From Hyphomicrobiales bacterium (GTDB taxonomy: Bacteria; Pseudomonadota; Alphaproteobacteria; Rhizobiales; NORP267), in NCBI GenBank assembly GCA_021775875.1, contig JAJFHA010000022.1, forward strand, positions 168,007 through 232,006: DNA of 64,000 nucleotides, read 5' to 3'. The notes under the pieces are model-generated. The model saw only the letters and a program-made list of their open reading frames with translations. It had not been told where the DNA came from and ran no database searches. Made by a program: the position numbers and the translations under genes. This document shows positions 56,768-64,000 of the stretch, piece by piece (within the stretch, counting starts at the first letter, position 1; each line of letters opens with the position of its first letter).

Positions 56768-57481
56768 TCAGCTCCGGTCTTCCAGTTGCCGCGACAGGAT
56801 AGTTGAAAATTCATCTGCGAACCATTCAAGGCGATTATTCTGGTGCGCCAGTTCGCTGGTAAATTTGTTGTAGAAAATCACCGCCGGGATGGCGGCAAAC
56901 AGACCAAGTGCGGTGGCAAACAGCGCTTCTGCGATGCCCGGCGCGACAACAGCCAGGTTGGTGTTTTTGCTGACGGCGATCGCCTGAAAACTGGTCATGA
57001 TGCCCCATACGGTGCCAAACAGTCCGACAAAGGGCGCGATCGAACCGACATTTGCCAAAAACAAAAGCCGCTTTTCAAGCCGTTCCATCTCACGCGAAAT
57101 TGCTACATTCAGCACTTTGTCGATCCGCATATTGACGCTGTCGCTGGCCCGCGTTCCGCCCTCATGGCTGCGTTTCCATTCGCGCATCGCGGCCACAAAC
57201 AGCGCCGGCATCGAATGATTTACACCGTGGCTGAGCGAGCCATAAAGCTCTTCCAGGGATTGGCCAGACCAAAAGACCCGCTCAAACTTTTCGCCCTGTC
57301 GGCGCGCACGCCCGAATTGCAGATATTTATCGACGATAATGGCCCACGACCAGACCGACGCCGCAAGCAGGCCAAGAATGACGATCTTGACGACAATATG
57401 AGCCTGAAGAAACTGGTTGAAAAATGAAAAATCACCCAGTTCCACCGCGGGAACAGTCTGGGCGAGAACGACCGGCATCAT
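56768..57481 (-). CDS. tolQ: Tol motor protein TolQ
   Basis: A 237-residue inner-membrane protein of the MotA/TolQ/ExbB family. Three membrane segments lie at ~28-50, ~140-160 and ~172-195. The last two bear LANVGSIAPFVGLFGTVWGI and IAEALFATALGLFAAIPAVI, the proton-channel signatures. The start is at ATG 57481, with GAGG eight bases upstream. ybgC, usually next to tolQ, lies 1.7 kb away beyond an inserted cassette. Confidence 0.97.
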   Translation of the reverse strand: MMPVVLAQTVPAVELGDFSFFNQFLQAHIVVKIVILGLLAASVWSWAIIVDKYLQFGRARRQGEKFERVFWSGQSLEELYGSLSHGVNHSMPALFVAAMREWKRSHEGGTRASDSVNMRIDKVLNVAISREMERLEKRLLFLANVGSIAPFVGLFGTVWGIMTSFQAIAVSKNTNLAVVAPGIAEALFATALGLFAAIPAVIFYNKFTSELAHQNNRLEWFADEFSTILSRQLEDRS

Positions 57482-57777
57482 GCGCAAAGCCTCATGTTTT
57501 TGTTATTGTCTGATGCAACTGATCCAGGACCCTGTCCACATTCGGGGAGCCGGGCGCGACAACGGGATTCCTGGAATTCAGGTCCCACAACCATCACGCT
57601 CCAGAGGCCACGTTGAGTGCCAACGAAACTTGTCAAAACGATGGCCTTTCGCAGTTGCAGCAACGAGCATCAGTTTTCGGTCATTTATGCTTAAGGAACG
57701 GTAAATGGGGGTGTGGGGAGGAATTTTGGGTGCCCTCGCGTTTCGGGCAAAATCCTGGATCGTGCTACATTGGCCAA
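57482..57777. other. Gap between tolQ and the accessory cassette
   Basis: These 296 bases should carry the tol operon promoter (minus strand) and the cassette promoter (plus strand). Short open frames on both strands have no recognisable product. A weak dyad (ATTCCTGGAATTCAGG, 57567-57584) is present. The cassette's first gene lacks a clear ribosome-binding site. Confidence 0.4.
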
Positions 57778-58311
57778 ATGGCAACCTTCACATATTTCGC
57801 CTACGGCTCGAACATGCTGCTGCAGCGCCTGCAAAAAAGGTGCCCATCCGCCATTTTTTTAGAAGCTGCCTATGCCGAAGGCTACGCACTGAATTTCAGC
57901 AAGAAGAGCGTGGATGGTTCGGGAAAAGCAACCATCGCCAAATCCGATAAAGGCGGGAAGCAAGTGTATGGCGCACTCTTTGAGATCAGATTGGAAGATC
58001 GCCAGTCTCTGGATGAGGCGGAAGGCCCCGATTATTTCAGAGTTGACGAATTTGTTGTGAAACATTCGGGAACGAACGAACAGCAAACAGTCACAACCTA
58101 TATCGCCAATCAAGACGCGATAGACGAAAACTTGGTGCCATACGATTGGTACAAGTATCTGGTTTTAGCTGGAGCCCAGCAGGCCAAACTCCCAGCCATT
58201 TATGTTGCGAGCATCAAGGCGATTGAGGCTATTCCTGATCCGAAACTGGAAAGGGATAGAGGAATTGAGGCAATCACTGTGTTGAAAGAAGTAGGATGGG
58301 TTGAAACATGA
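57778..58311 (+). CDS. Gamma-glutamylcyclotransferase-fold protein
   Basis: A 177-residue protein with the GGCT signature YFAYGSNMLLQRLQK (YGSN at 9-12). A glutamate in SLDEAEGPDYF (Glu82) aligns with the catalytic Glu98 of human GGCT. YKYLVLAGAQQAKLPAIYV matches the conserved end of that family, so it is probably active, forming 5-oxoproline from gamma-glutamyl substrates. It overlaps the next gene by ATGA and lies between tolQ and ybgC. The start at 57778 is the only one consistent with the domain. Confidence 0.85.
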   Translation: MATFTYFAYGSNMLLQRLQKRCPSAIFLEAAYAEGYALNFSKKSVDGSGKATIAKSDKGGKQVYGALFEIRLEDRQSLDEAEGPDYFRVDEFVVKHSGTNEQQTVTTYIANQDAIDENLVPYDWYKYLVLAGAQQAKLPAIYVASIKAIEAIPDPKLERDRGIEAITVLKEVGWVET

Positions 58312-59006
58312 AAACCGAGGATGATGCAAAAATTGCCGGCGATTTCAGAAAAAGTGATTGGAAAACAATAAGAGAGACACTTAAGCCCAATGGGGAACCA
58401 GGAGACTGGGCGCTCGCCTATACCATGTTCTTTCTGACTCGATTGGAAACAAGATATTTTGGACCAATCAGGTTGTTGCAAAAACATGGTGACAACAAAG
58501 GAGAGGGATTTTCCATTGTTGCGCTGCAATGCACCCTGATTGAATATTTGGCTTCGACCTACGAAGGGAAAGCTTATGAATGGGATAAGGCTAAAAGAGA
58601 TAATGATGAATTTTTATACTTATTAAGTGGCAATATATTTAGAAAATTCCTTCAAACAGCACCTGTGTTCAAGTATCTCTTTGCGGACGAATGCAAAACA
58701 GGTGATTGCAAACCAGACCAATGTGAAGCCGTCAGTTGTAAAGCAAATGAGTTCTATAAAAATGTGCGTTGCCCTTTGGTCCACGAAGCTCGCACAAAAG
58801 GTCGGTGGACGATTCTCGCCAATTCCGACCCTAAAAAAGTCAAAATATCAGACCGTATTATCGACTGGGGCGGAAAAACTATCTACCGAGACAATTTTCA
58901 AACAGTCTTCGAGAATTTTGTAAAAGCGTATCGCGCTGAATTATTAATCAGCAAGGAACGCCAAGAGGCTTTCATACGCAAATTCAATTATCTATGTAAA
59001 GAATAG
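58308..59006 (+). CDS. Cys-repeat protein with RX4H motif, HEPN-like, function unknown
   Basis: A 232-residue helical protein, visibly more AT-rich than its neighbours. At 154-159 it has RCPLVH in FYKNVRCPLVHEARTKGRW, matching the RX4-6H motif of HEPN ribonucleases. Directly before it are four cysteines exactly five residues apart (129, 134, 139, 144; CKTGDCKPDQC then EAVSC). These may bind a metal. It overlaps the GGCT gene by ATGA, so the pair is coupled. The HEPN assignment is inferred from the motif and helical pattern only. Confidence 0.6.
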   Translation: MKTEDDAKIAGDFRKSDWKTIRETLKPNGEPGDWALAYTMFFLTRLETRYFGPIRLLQKHGDNKGEGFSIVALQCTLIEYLASTYEGKAYEWDKAKRDNDEFLYLLSGNIFRKFLQTAPVFKYLFADECKTGDCKPDQCEAVSCKANEFYKNVRCPLVHEARTKGRWTILANSDPKKVKISDRIIDWGGKTIYRDNFQTVFENFVKAYRAELLISKERQEAFIRKFNYLCKE

Positions 59007-59036
59007 ACCTCCAAAAAAAGGCATGGTCACCCACAC

Positions 59037-59124
59037 CGTCACCCCGGCGAAAGCCGGGGTCCAGAACGATGGTCGCTACATATACAAAAGCAAGACTGGA
59101 TTCCGGCTTTCGCCGGAATGACGG
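59037..59124. repeat. Dispersed palindromic repeat, copy 3
   Basis: Starts CGTCACCCCGGCGAAAGCCGGGGT, which is an 8-bp stem with a GAAA loop, then CCAGAACG, and ends CTGGATTCCGGCTTTCGCC and GGAATGACGG (7-bp stem). It lies between the HEPN-like gene and ybgC in a 146-base gap. Confidence 0.85.
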
Positions 59125-59152
59125 GGTTGGGGATTGTGGTTCGGCCTCGCCC

Positions 59153-59602
59153 CTACCCACCCATGCGGCGGCGGAGGTCTTCGGGGAAGCGTCTTGGTTT
59201 GCCGTCGGCGTTGATCAGAACCGCGATCACCTTGGCTTCGAACAGCACGTCGTCACCGCGCAAGACCCGCTGATCGATCTGCATGGACGCCCCGGCCATT
59301 TTCGCGACGCGGGATTCGACGCTCAAAATATCGTCGATCCGGGCCGGGCGGACGAAATCTATTTCCATGCGTTTGACCGCGAAGGCGAGTGGCTCGCTGC
59401 CATCGTCGCTTGAGAATAATTCCGCATGATGGACGCCCGAATGGCGCAGGAAATCGGAGCGCCCGCGCTCGCAATATTTCAGGTAATTGGCGTGATAGAC
59501 GATGCCGGAAAAATCTGTGTCTTCGAAATAGACCCGGATTTTCAGGCGGTGCACACCGTCTTCAACCGTGCCGGACAATTCCAGATTTGATGCTTCAGTC
59601 AT
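59153..59602 (-). CDS. ybgC: Tol-Pal-associated acyl-CoA thioesterase YbgC
   Basis: A ~149-residue hot-dog-fold thioesterase. The motif [21 protein letters not shown] contains the catalytic Asp, followed by [16 protein letters not shown] and [17 protein letters not shown]. It usually heads the tol-pal operon, but here it ends with ruvB on the other side. The start overlaps the ruvB stop; 59602 has GGTG six bases upstream, and 59608 is an alternative. Confidence 0.94.
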   Translation of the reverse strand: MTEASNLELSGTVEDGVHRLKIRVYFEDTDFSGIVYHANYLKYCERGRSDFLRHSGVHHAELFSSDDGSEPLAFAVKRMEIDFVRPARIDDILSVESRVAKMAGASMQIDQRVLRGDDVLFEAKVIAVLINADGKPRRFPEDLRRRMGG

Positions 59603-60653
59603 TGCCATCACCGATATCGGTGTCACCGGTAAAGAGCGGCATTTCAGCCGAGCTTTCGGGAACCGCCAGCCCCAGATGATCGAAAGCCAGTGGCGTCAGC
59701 AAGCGCCCGCGCGGGGTGCGCTGAACAAAGCCCTGCTGGATCAGATAGGGTTCAACCACGTCTTCGATGGAATCGCGTTCTTCGCTGAGCGCTGCCGCGA
59801 TTGTCTCGATCCCGACCGGTCCGCCGCCAAATTTATAGGCGATACAATCGAGATAACGATGGTCCATGCCATCAAGCCCGCGCCCATCTACATCCAGTTG
59901 GCGCAGCGCGTAATCGGCTGCTCCCGCATCAATCGGGCCATCGCCTTTGACGGAGGCAAAATCGCGAACCCGGCGCAATAATCGCCCGGCAATACGCGGC
60001 GTCCCACGCGCCCGTTTTGCAATTTCTTCTGCGCCGTCCTTGGTGATGCCCACATTGAGCGCCCGCGCACCACGAGTGACAATTCGCTCCAGCTCGCTGG
60101 TTGAATAAAAATTGAGCCGGATCGGGATCCCGAACCGGTCCCTGAGCGGCGTCGTCAAAAGCCCTGATCTCGTGGTCGCGCCGACAAGGGTGAATTTCGC
60201 CAGATCGATCCGCACGGAACGCGCCGCCGGGCCTTCGCCTATAATCAGATCAAGCTGATAATCTTCCATCGCCGGATAGAGAATTTCTTCAACGGCCGGG
60301 TTAAGCCGGTGAATTTCGTCGATAAACAACACATCGTTTTCTTCGAGGTTCGTGAGCAGAGCCGCCAGATCACCGGCCTTCGCAATTACCGGCCCGGAGG
60401 TGGCGCGAAAGCCGACCCCCAATTCATTCGCCATGATCTGAGCCAGCGTGGTTTTGCCAAGGCCCGGCGGGCCCACAAACAAAACATGGTCAAGCGCCTC
60501 ACCGCGCCCCCTTGCTGCTTCAACAAACACCCGCAAATTGGCGCGCACTTTCTCCTGACCGATAAAATCATCAAGAATACGCGGCCGCAACGCCACATCG
60601 GCGTCGTCGCCTTTGGCAGTTCCTTCCACAATCCGGTCGGCTTCGTCGCTCAT
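59595..60653 (-). CDS. ruvB: Holliday junction helicase subunit RuvB
   Basis: A 352-residue AAA+ motor that drives branch migration with RuvA. Walker A is [17 protein letters not shown], Walker B is [17 protein letters not shown], and sensor/arginine finger regions are visible ([18 protein letters not shown]). A winged-helix domain ends the protein ([18 protein letters not shown]). The start at 60653 overlaps the upstream intruder gene by ATGA. Confidence 0.97.
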   Translation of the reverse strand: MSDEADRIVEGTAKGDDADVALRPRILDDFIGQEKVRANLRVFVEAARGRGEALDHVLFVGPPGLGKTTLAQIMANELGVGFRATSGPVIAKAGDLAALLTNLEENDVLFIDEIHRLNPAVEEILYPAMEDYQLDLIIGEGPAARSVRIDLAKFTLVGATTRSGLLTTPLRDRFGIPIRLNFYSTSELERIVTRGARALNVGITKDGAEEIAKRARGTPRIAGRLLRRVRDFASVKGDGPIDAGAADYALRQLDVDGRGLDGMDHRYLDCIAYKFGGGPVGIETIAAALSEERDSIEDVVEPYLIQQGFVQRTPRGRLLTPLAFDHLGLAVPESSAEMPLFTGDTDIGDGND

Positions 60654-61192
60654 CCGGCAAGTTCCTTCAAGCCGAGGAAACGGCGGAGTGACCACAAGAG
60701 ACAGCCGGTTATTGCGCCTAACAAAGCCATACATCCTGATAAAAATAAAACTATAGAAAACCTCGGCGGGCCGTCATAACTAGAAACAAAATATTCCCCA
60801 GTTAAGATATATACAAGCAAAGAAACTACTATAACACCAACAATAAAACTTGGCACCGCCCAAACAACTAAAACATTACTGTAATTAATTTTAATTTTTT
60901 TCGAATTCATATGTAGTAAATAAAAACTTGAACTTAAACCTGGTACAAATCCAATAATTAAAGAAATTGTTGATATAGATAAGATACGTTCTAACGCATC
61001 GAAAATATCATCACCAAATACATTGCTTGTGAAGCTAATGTGGGGCCTCTGCAAAAATATAAAGTCCATGATCCCTACAAAAAATGGACTCAACAACCAG
61101 AAAATAAGCCCCCCAACAATGGGTGCAATAACTGAACCTATGAAAAGGATCTTGACAGAAAGCCACAAATTCCGTTCACCAGGATCACTCAT
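60650..61192 (-). CDS. AT-rich membrane protein inserted between ruvA and ruvB
   Basis: A 180-residue protein with four predicted membrane segments (~12-40, 70-92, 108-130, 145-168). Its codons and base composition differ sharply from the flanks (interior around 30% GC). It overlaps ruvA upstream and ruvB downstream by ATGA each. Its last residues, LGLKELAG, equal the RuvA C-terminus, and it starts MSD like RuvB. It looks foreign, with translation coupled by a copied junction. No function is known. Confidence 0.8.
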   Translation of the reverse strand: MSDPGERNLWLSVKILFIGSVIAPIVGGLIFWLLSPFFVGIMDFIFLQRPHISFTSNVFGDDIFDALERILSISTISLIIGFVPGLSSSFYLLHMNSKKIKINYSNVLVVWAVPSFIVGVIVVSLLVYILTGEYFVSSYDGPPRFSIVLFLSGCMALLGAITGCLLWSLRRFLGLKELAG

Positions 61193-61803
61193 CCTGCCAA
61201 CTCCTTCAACCCAAGCCGGATCAGAGTCTGCGTGCTGGCATCATCGCCGGATGACTTGACGGCGCGCGCCACCGCGGCGCTGGCATGGGTCATCTGGTAG
61301 CCGAGATTGACGAGGGCGGAAACGGCATCAGCGGCTGGCGATCCGGCGGATGCGGCGATGCCGCCTGCCAAACCTGCAAGCGCTTCATCGCCGCCGGCAA
61401 AGGCTGGCACTTTGTCTTTCAATTCGATCAACAAACGTTGCGCCATTTTCGGGCCGACGCCGGGGGCGCGGGATACCATTGCCTTGTCCTGCACCGCGAT
61501 CGCTGTCGCCAGATCAGACGCTGTCAGGGTCGAGAGGATCGCCAGCGCCACCTTGGTGCCGATCCCCTGCACACTCTGCAACAGGCGGAACCAGTCGCGC
61601 TCGGATTCTGTTGCAAAGCCAAACAGGCGCAACTGGTCTTCGCGCACAAAGGTCTCGGTGGCGATTTCCACGGCTTCGCCCTTCGATGGCAAGCTGGATA
61701 ATGTCCTTGTCGAACAGGTCACGAGATAGCCAACACCGTTAACGTCCACGATGACCCAATCGTCACCAAACGAATCTATCAGGCCTTTGAGTTTGGCGAT
61801 CAT
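61189..61803 (-). CDS. ruvA: Holliday junction DNA-binding subunit RuvA
   Basis: A 204-residue protein. N-terminal OB domain ([32 protein letters not shown]) is followed by tandem helix-hairpin-helix motifs ([40 protein letters not shown]) and a C-terminal domain that contacts RuvB, ending LGLKELAG. It overlaps ruvC and the intruder gene by ATGA each. Confidence 0.97.
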   Translation of the reverse strand: MIAKLKGLIDSFGDDWVIVDVNGVGYLVTCSTRTLSSLPSKGEAVEIATETFVREDQLRLFGFATESERDWFRLLQSVQGIGTKVALAILSTLTASDLATAIAVQDKAMVSRAPGVGPKMAQRLLIELKDKVPAFAGGDEALAGLAGGIAASAGSPAADAVSALVNLGYQMTHASAAVARAVKSSGDDASTQTLIRLGLKELAG

Positions 61804-62321
61804 GAGGCGATCCGCGCGGCGAGAGACGCCATATTATGGGCGGTCCGGTGGTGAGCATGGGTGATGGCGATGGCCAGCGCGTCGGCAGCGTCTTCGCCGG
61901 TAATTTTGGCGGTTGGCAATAGCACCGATACCATTTTCATAATCTGTCCCTTGCCCGCATGGCCGCTGCCGACGACCGTTTTCTTGACGGCGTTGGGGGC
62001 ATATTCAGCAACAGGAATATTTTCAAGCGCCGGGGTCAAAAGCGCCACGCCGCGCGCCTGACCAAGTTTCAAAGTAGCTGAGCCGCTGCGGTTGACAAAA
62101 GTCTGCTCGACGGCCGCTTCGTCTGGCTCAAATTGGCGGATCACTTCTATCAACCCAGTATGGATTTCGCAAAGCCGCGCCGCCAATTCGTCACTTGCCT
62201 GTGAGGTCACAACCCCGCAGCCAACAAATTTCAGATTGCTGCCTTCAGATATAATAATTCCCCAGCCGGTACGGCGCAGGCCGGGGTCGATGCCAAGTAT
62301 GCGAATCGCTTTTGCGCTCAT
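61800..62321 (-). CDS. ruvC: Holliday junction endonuclease RuvC
   Basis: A 173-residue RNase H-fold nuclease. Catalytic acidic residues lie in [13 protein letters not shown] (Asp12), [19 protein letters not shown] and [18 protein letters not shown]. It is the first gene of the ruvC-ruvA-intruder-ruvB run. Length is standard. Confidence 0.97.
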   Translation of the reverse strand: MSAKAIRILGIDPGLRRTGWGIIISEGSNLKFVGCGVVTSQASDELAARLCEIHTGLIEVIRQFEPDEAAVEQTFVNRSGSATLKLGQARGVALLTPALENIPVAEYAPNAVKKTVVGSGHAGKGQIMKMVSVLLPTAKITGEDAADALAIAITHAHHRTAHNMASLAARIAS

Positions 62322-62354
62322 GGCCTAGAAGGTGACTGATCACGCGCTAGATTT

Positions 62355-63350
62355 CTAGCCTTTTGCAACCAAAGCCGCCCCATTGCTCAATAGAACGGAT
62401 GCTTCGGCTGCCATGCGCTGCATAATTTCAGCGGCCTCGGGACGGTCATGGATCAACCCGGCGGCTTCGCCAACAACGGTGGCAACAATATCAAAATCGC
62501 CATTTGCCCGCGCTGTATCGTAAGCGTCTTTCATCGCACCAAATTGCGCCCGCGCTTCCATATCGCGTCCCGTCCAATCTTCGGTGAGGCGGTTTTTAAG
62601 CATCCGGAAAGAATATTCGTCCGGCCAGGCAACGCCGCGCAATTGGTCGGCAACAATGGTACGCACAGTCCCGTCGCCATCACTGGCAATGGCGCGGTCG
62701 ATTGCAGGTTGTGGCGACAGGGCCTCAGCCGCTGCCCAAAATCTGGACCCGACCAGAACGCCACCTGCTCCCAGCATCAGGCTCGCCGCCAACCCGCGCC
62801 CGTCAGCAATGCCGCCCGCTGCCAGTAATAATGTGTCCGGCGCATTTTTCGCGATCAGGTCAGCTACTTCCGGCACAAACGGCATGGTGGAACGGCTTGC
62901 GCCATGGCCACCGGCCTCTGTGCCCTGCGCCACGATAACCGCAGCGCCTGCATCAATCGCAGCCCGGGCATGATCAAGCGTCTGCACCTGACAGAAGACA
63001 GGAATGCCCGCATCATTTGCTTTGGCGGCAAAAGCGGCCGGGTCGCCAAAAGACAGGAACAGGCATCGCGGGTTTTTCGCAATCGCCCAATCTATGACGC
63101 CAGGATTTTGTGCCGCCGCCCAGGTAATGACACCAATACCAATTGGCTGGTTTCCAGCTAGCCCATATTCAGTTTCAAGATCAGGTTCGCCGCCAAGCAT
63201 CCCGGCATAGCCGCCGCCAAGGATGCCAAGTCCGCCGGCTTGTGTCGCGGCGCCCGCTAGTTTGCCACCGGTCACCAAAGCCATCGGGGCGCAGACAATT
63301 GGGAAGCGCAGATCAAATCTTTCGGTAAACCGGGTTCTGATCTGGTCCAT
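62355..63350 (-). CDS. Nitronate monooxygenase-like flavoenzyme
   Basis: A 331-residue FMN-dependent TIM-barrel protein of the 2-nitropropane dioxygenase family. It shows FPIVCAPMALVTGGKLAGAA, VIVAQGTEAGGHGASRSTM, LLLAAGGIADGRGLAASLML and GAGGVLVGSRFWAAAEAL. Homologues oxidise alkyl nitronates. It lies between ruvC and yebC. Confidence 0.85.
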   Translation of the reverse strand: MDQIRTRFTERFDLRFPIVCAPMALVTGGKLAGAATQAGGLGILGGGYAGMLGGEPDLETEYGLAGNQPIGIGVITWAAAQNPGVIDWAIAKNPRCLFLSFGDPAAFAAKANDAGIPVFCQVQTLDHARAAIDAGAAVIVAQGTEAGGHGASRSTMPFVPEVADLIAKNAPDTLLLAAGGIADGRGLAASLMLGAGGVLVGSRFWAAAEALSPQPAIDRAIASDGDGTVRTIVADQLRGVAWPDEYSFRMLKNRLTEDWTGRDMEARAQFGAMKDAYDTARANGDFDIVATVVGEAAGLIHDRPEAAEIMQRMAAEASVLLSNGAALVAKG

Positions 63351-63361
63351 GATGGATAAGC

Positions 63362-64000
63362 CTATTCAGCGGATAATTTGGCTATGGTCTCGTCGTCGAT
63401 ATCGAAATTGGCATAGACATTTTGCACATCGTCATCGTCTTCGAGCGCATCCATGAGTTTTAACAAGGTGCCAGCTTTTTCCTCATCAACCGGGGTCAAA
63501 TTCTGCGGCTTCCAGATCACATTAACCGAGGTCGGCTCGCTGAGACTGGCTTCGAGAGATTTGGCAACTTCACCCAGATTTTCAAAAGCGCAAATAATTG
63601 TGTGAGCCTCTTCGTCAGATTCAACGTCTTCGGCGCCAGCCTCAATGGCCGCTTCAAAAACCGCTTCGCTATCCCCCGCGTCACCGGGGAGAACGATTTC
63701 ACCAACCCGGTCAAACATGAACGCAACGCTACCAGATTCACCGAGCGCACCACCATTTTTGGCAAATGTAGAGCGCACCGAACTGGCGGTCCGGTTGCGG
63801 TTTTCAGTCAGCGCTTCAACGATAACAGCGACACCGCCGGGGCCATAACCTTCGTAGCGCATCTCTTCATAGGCAGCACCTTCACCGGCTTCTGATTTTT
63901 TAATGGCGCGGGTGATATTATCCTTCGGCATACTCTGGGCGCGGGCATTCTGCATCGCCAGCCTGAGGCGCGGGTTACCGTCAGGGTCCGGACCCCCAGT
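63362..64000 (-). CDS. yebC: YebC/PmpR family transcriptional regulator (5' truncated)
   Basis: The last 212 residues are in the window; the start lies beyond base 64000. The frame is open to the edge and reads [20 protein letters not shown], the usual end of the first YebC domain. [51 protein letters not shown] and [17 protein letters not shown] follow. YebC proteins bind DNA or ribosome-associated targets. It commonly precedes ruvC, as here. Confidence 0.95.
   Translation of the reverse strand, partial: TGGPDPDGNPRLRLAMQNARAQSMPKDNITRAIKKSEAGEGAAYEEMRYEGYGPGGVAVIVEALTENRNRTASSVRSTFAKNGGALGESGSVAFMFDRVGEIVLPGDAGDSEAVFEAAIEAGAEDVESDEEAHTIICAFENLGEVAKSLEASLSEPTSVNVIWKPQNLTPVDEEKAGTLLKLMDALEDDDDVQNVYANFDIDDETIAKLSAE

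Noticed and set aside
57482..57777. Small minus-strand frame upstream of tolQ (57578-57784)
   Set aside because: No domain, no ribosome-binding site, and it overlaps the GGCT start; probably non-coding promoter DNA.

Overview
The window is a gene-dense stretch of an alphaproteobacterial chromosome of moderate GC content. Diagnostic content: the CckA-pathway proteins CtrA and ChpT, an FlbD-type flagellar sigma-54 regulator beside fliN, the EipA (DUF1134) family, DUF4424 and DUF6476 proteins, RpoH with its signature box, and the alphaproteobacterial order tolQ-tolR-tolA-tolB-pal-cpoB-tilS-ftsH-folP-glmM. The cell is a motile, chemotactic Gram-negative bacterium. A marine relative of Rhodospirillales or Sneathiella-like groups is plausible, but the order cannot be fixed from the sequence alone.

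Layout. 1-4155: 3' end of a flagellar operon (fliH end, fliN, flbD, flhA). 4206-7783: acetyltransferase, DUF4424 protein, and a coupled pair of class IV aminotransferase and sulfotransferase-like protein. 7936-17691: motility and cell-cycle block, with fliJ and fliI divergent from ctrA, then a cheA-cheW-cheY-cheB-cheR operon running towards ctrA, and chpT just upstream of cheA. 17841-22135: cysQ, YHS protein, eipA, a coiled-coil membrane protein and an extensin-like lipoprotein. 22164-24395: EF-hand protein, ECF sigma factor, small membrane protein (probable anti-sigma) and periplasmic metal-sensor-like protein. 24569-28523: DUF6476, rluD, rpoH, a membrane protein and a peroxiredoxin-like protein. 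28578-32888: cupin, ThDP enzyme and GST operon, a flavin-binding protein and a peptidoglycan-binding protein. 33149-41192: thiC with a TPP riboswitch, a repeat-rich membrane protein, a reductive-dehalogenase-like Fe-S protein, purA and a DMT transporter. 41196-46251: serA, serC with a structured leader, an outer-membrane barrel protein and a class V aminotransferase. 46261-57481: the glmM to tolQ cell-envelope and housekeeping run on the minus strand. 57778-59006: a two-gene accessory cassette. 59153-64000: ybgC, ruvB, an AT-rich intruder gene, ruvA, ruvC, a nitronate monooxygenase-like gene and the start-truncated yebC.

How it fits together. ChpT passes phosphate from CckA to CtrA. A full CtrA box lies between fliI and ctrA, so flagellar export genes and ctrA itself are probably CtrA targets. 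FlbD drives sigma-54 flagellar genes, and the che operon controls the flagellum. The tol-pal-cpoB genes serve outer-membrane constriction at division. serA and serC make serine.

The most unusual items are: (1) a gamma-glutamylcyclotransferase gene overlapping a gene for a Cys-repeat protein with an RX4H motif like HEPN ribonucleases, lying between tolQ and ybgC; (2) an AT-rich membrane-protein gene spliced in frame between ruvA and ruvB with a copied junction; (3) stand-alone versions of what I recall as a plant sulfotransferase-aminotransferase fusion; (4) a soluble RdhA-like protein; and (5) a family of dispersed palindromic repeats beside accessory genes. Start codons were moved from the longest reading frame where ribosome-binding sites or family N-termini argued for it.
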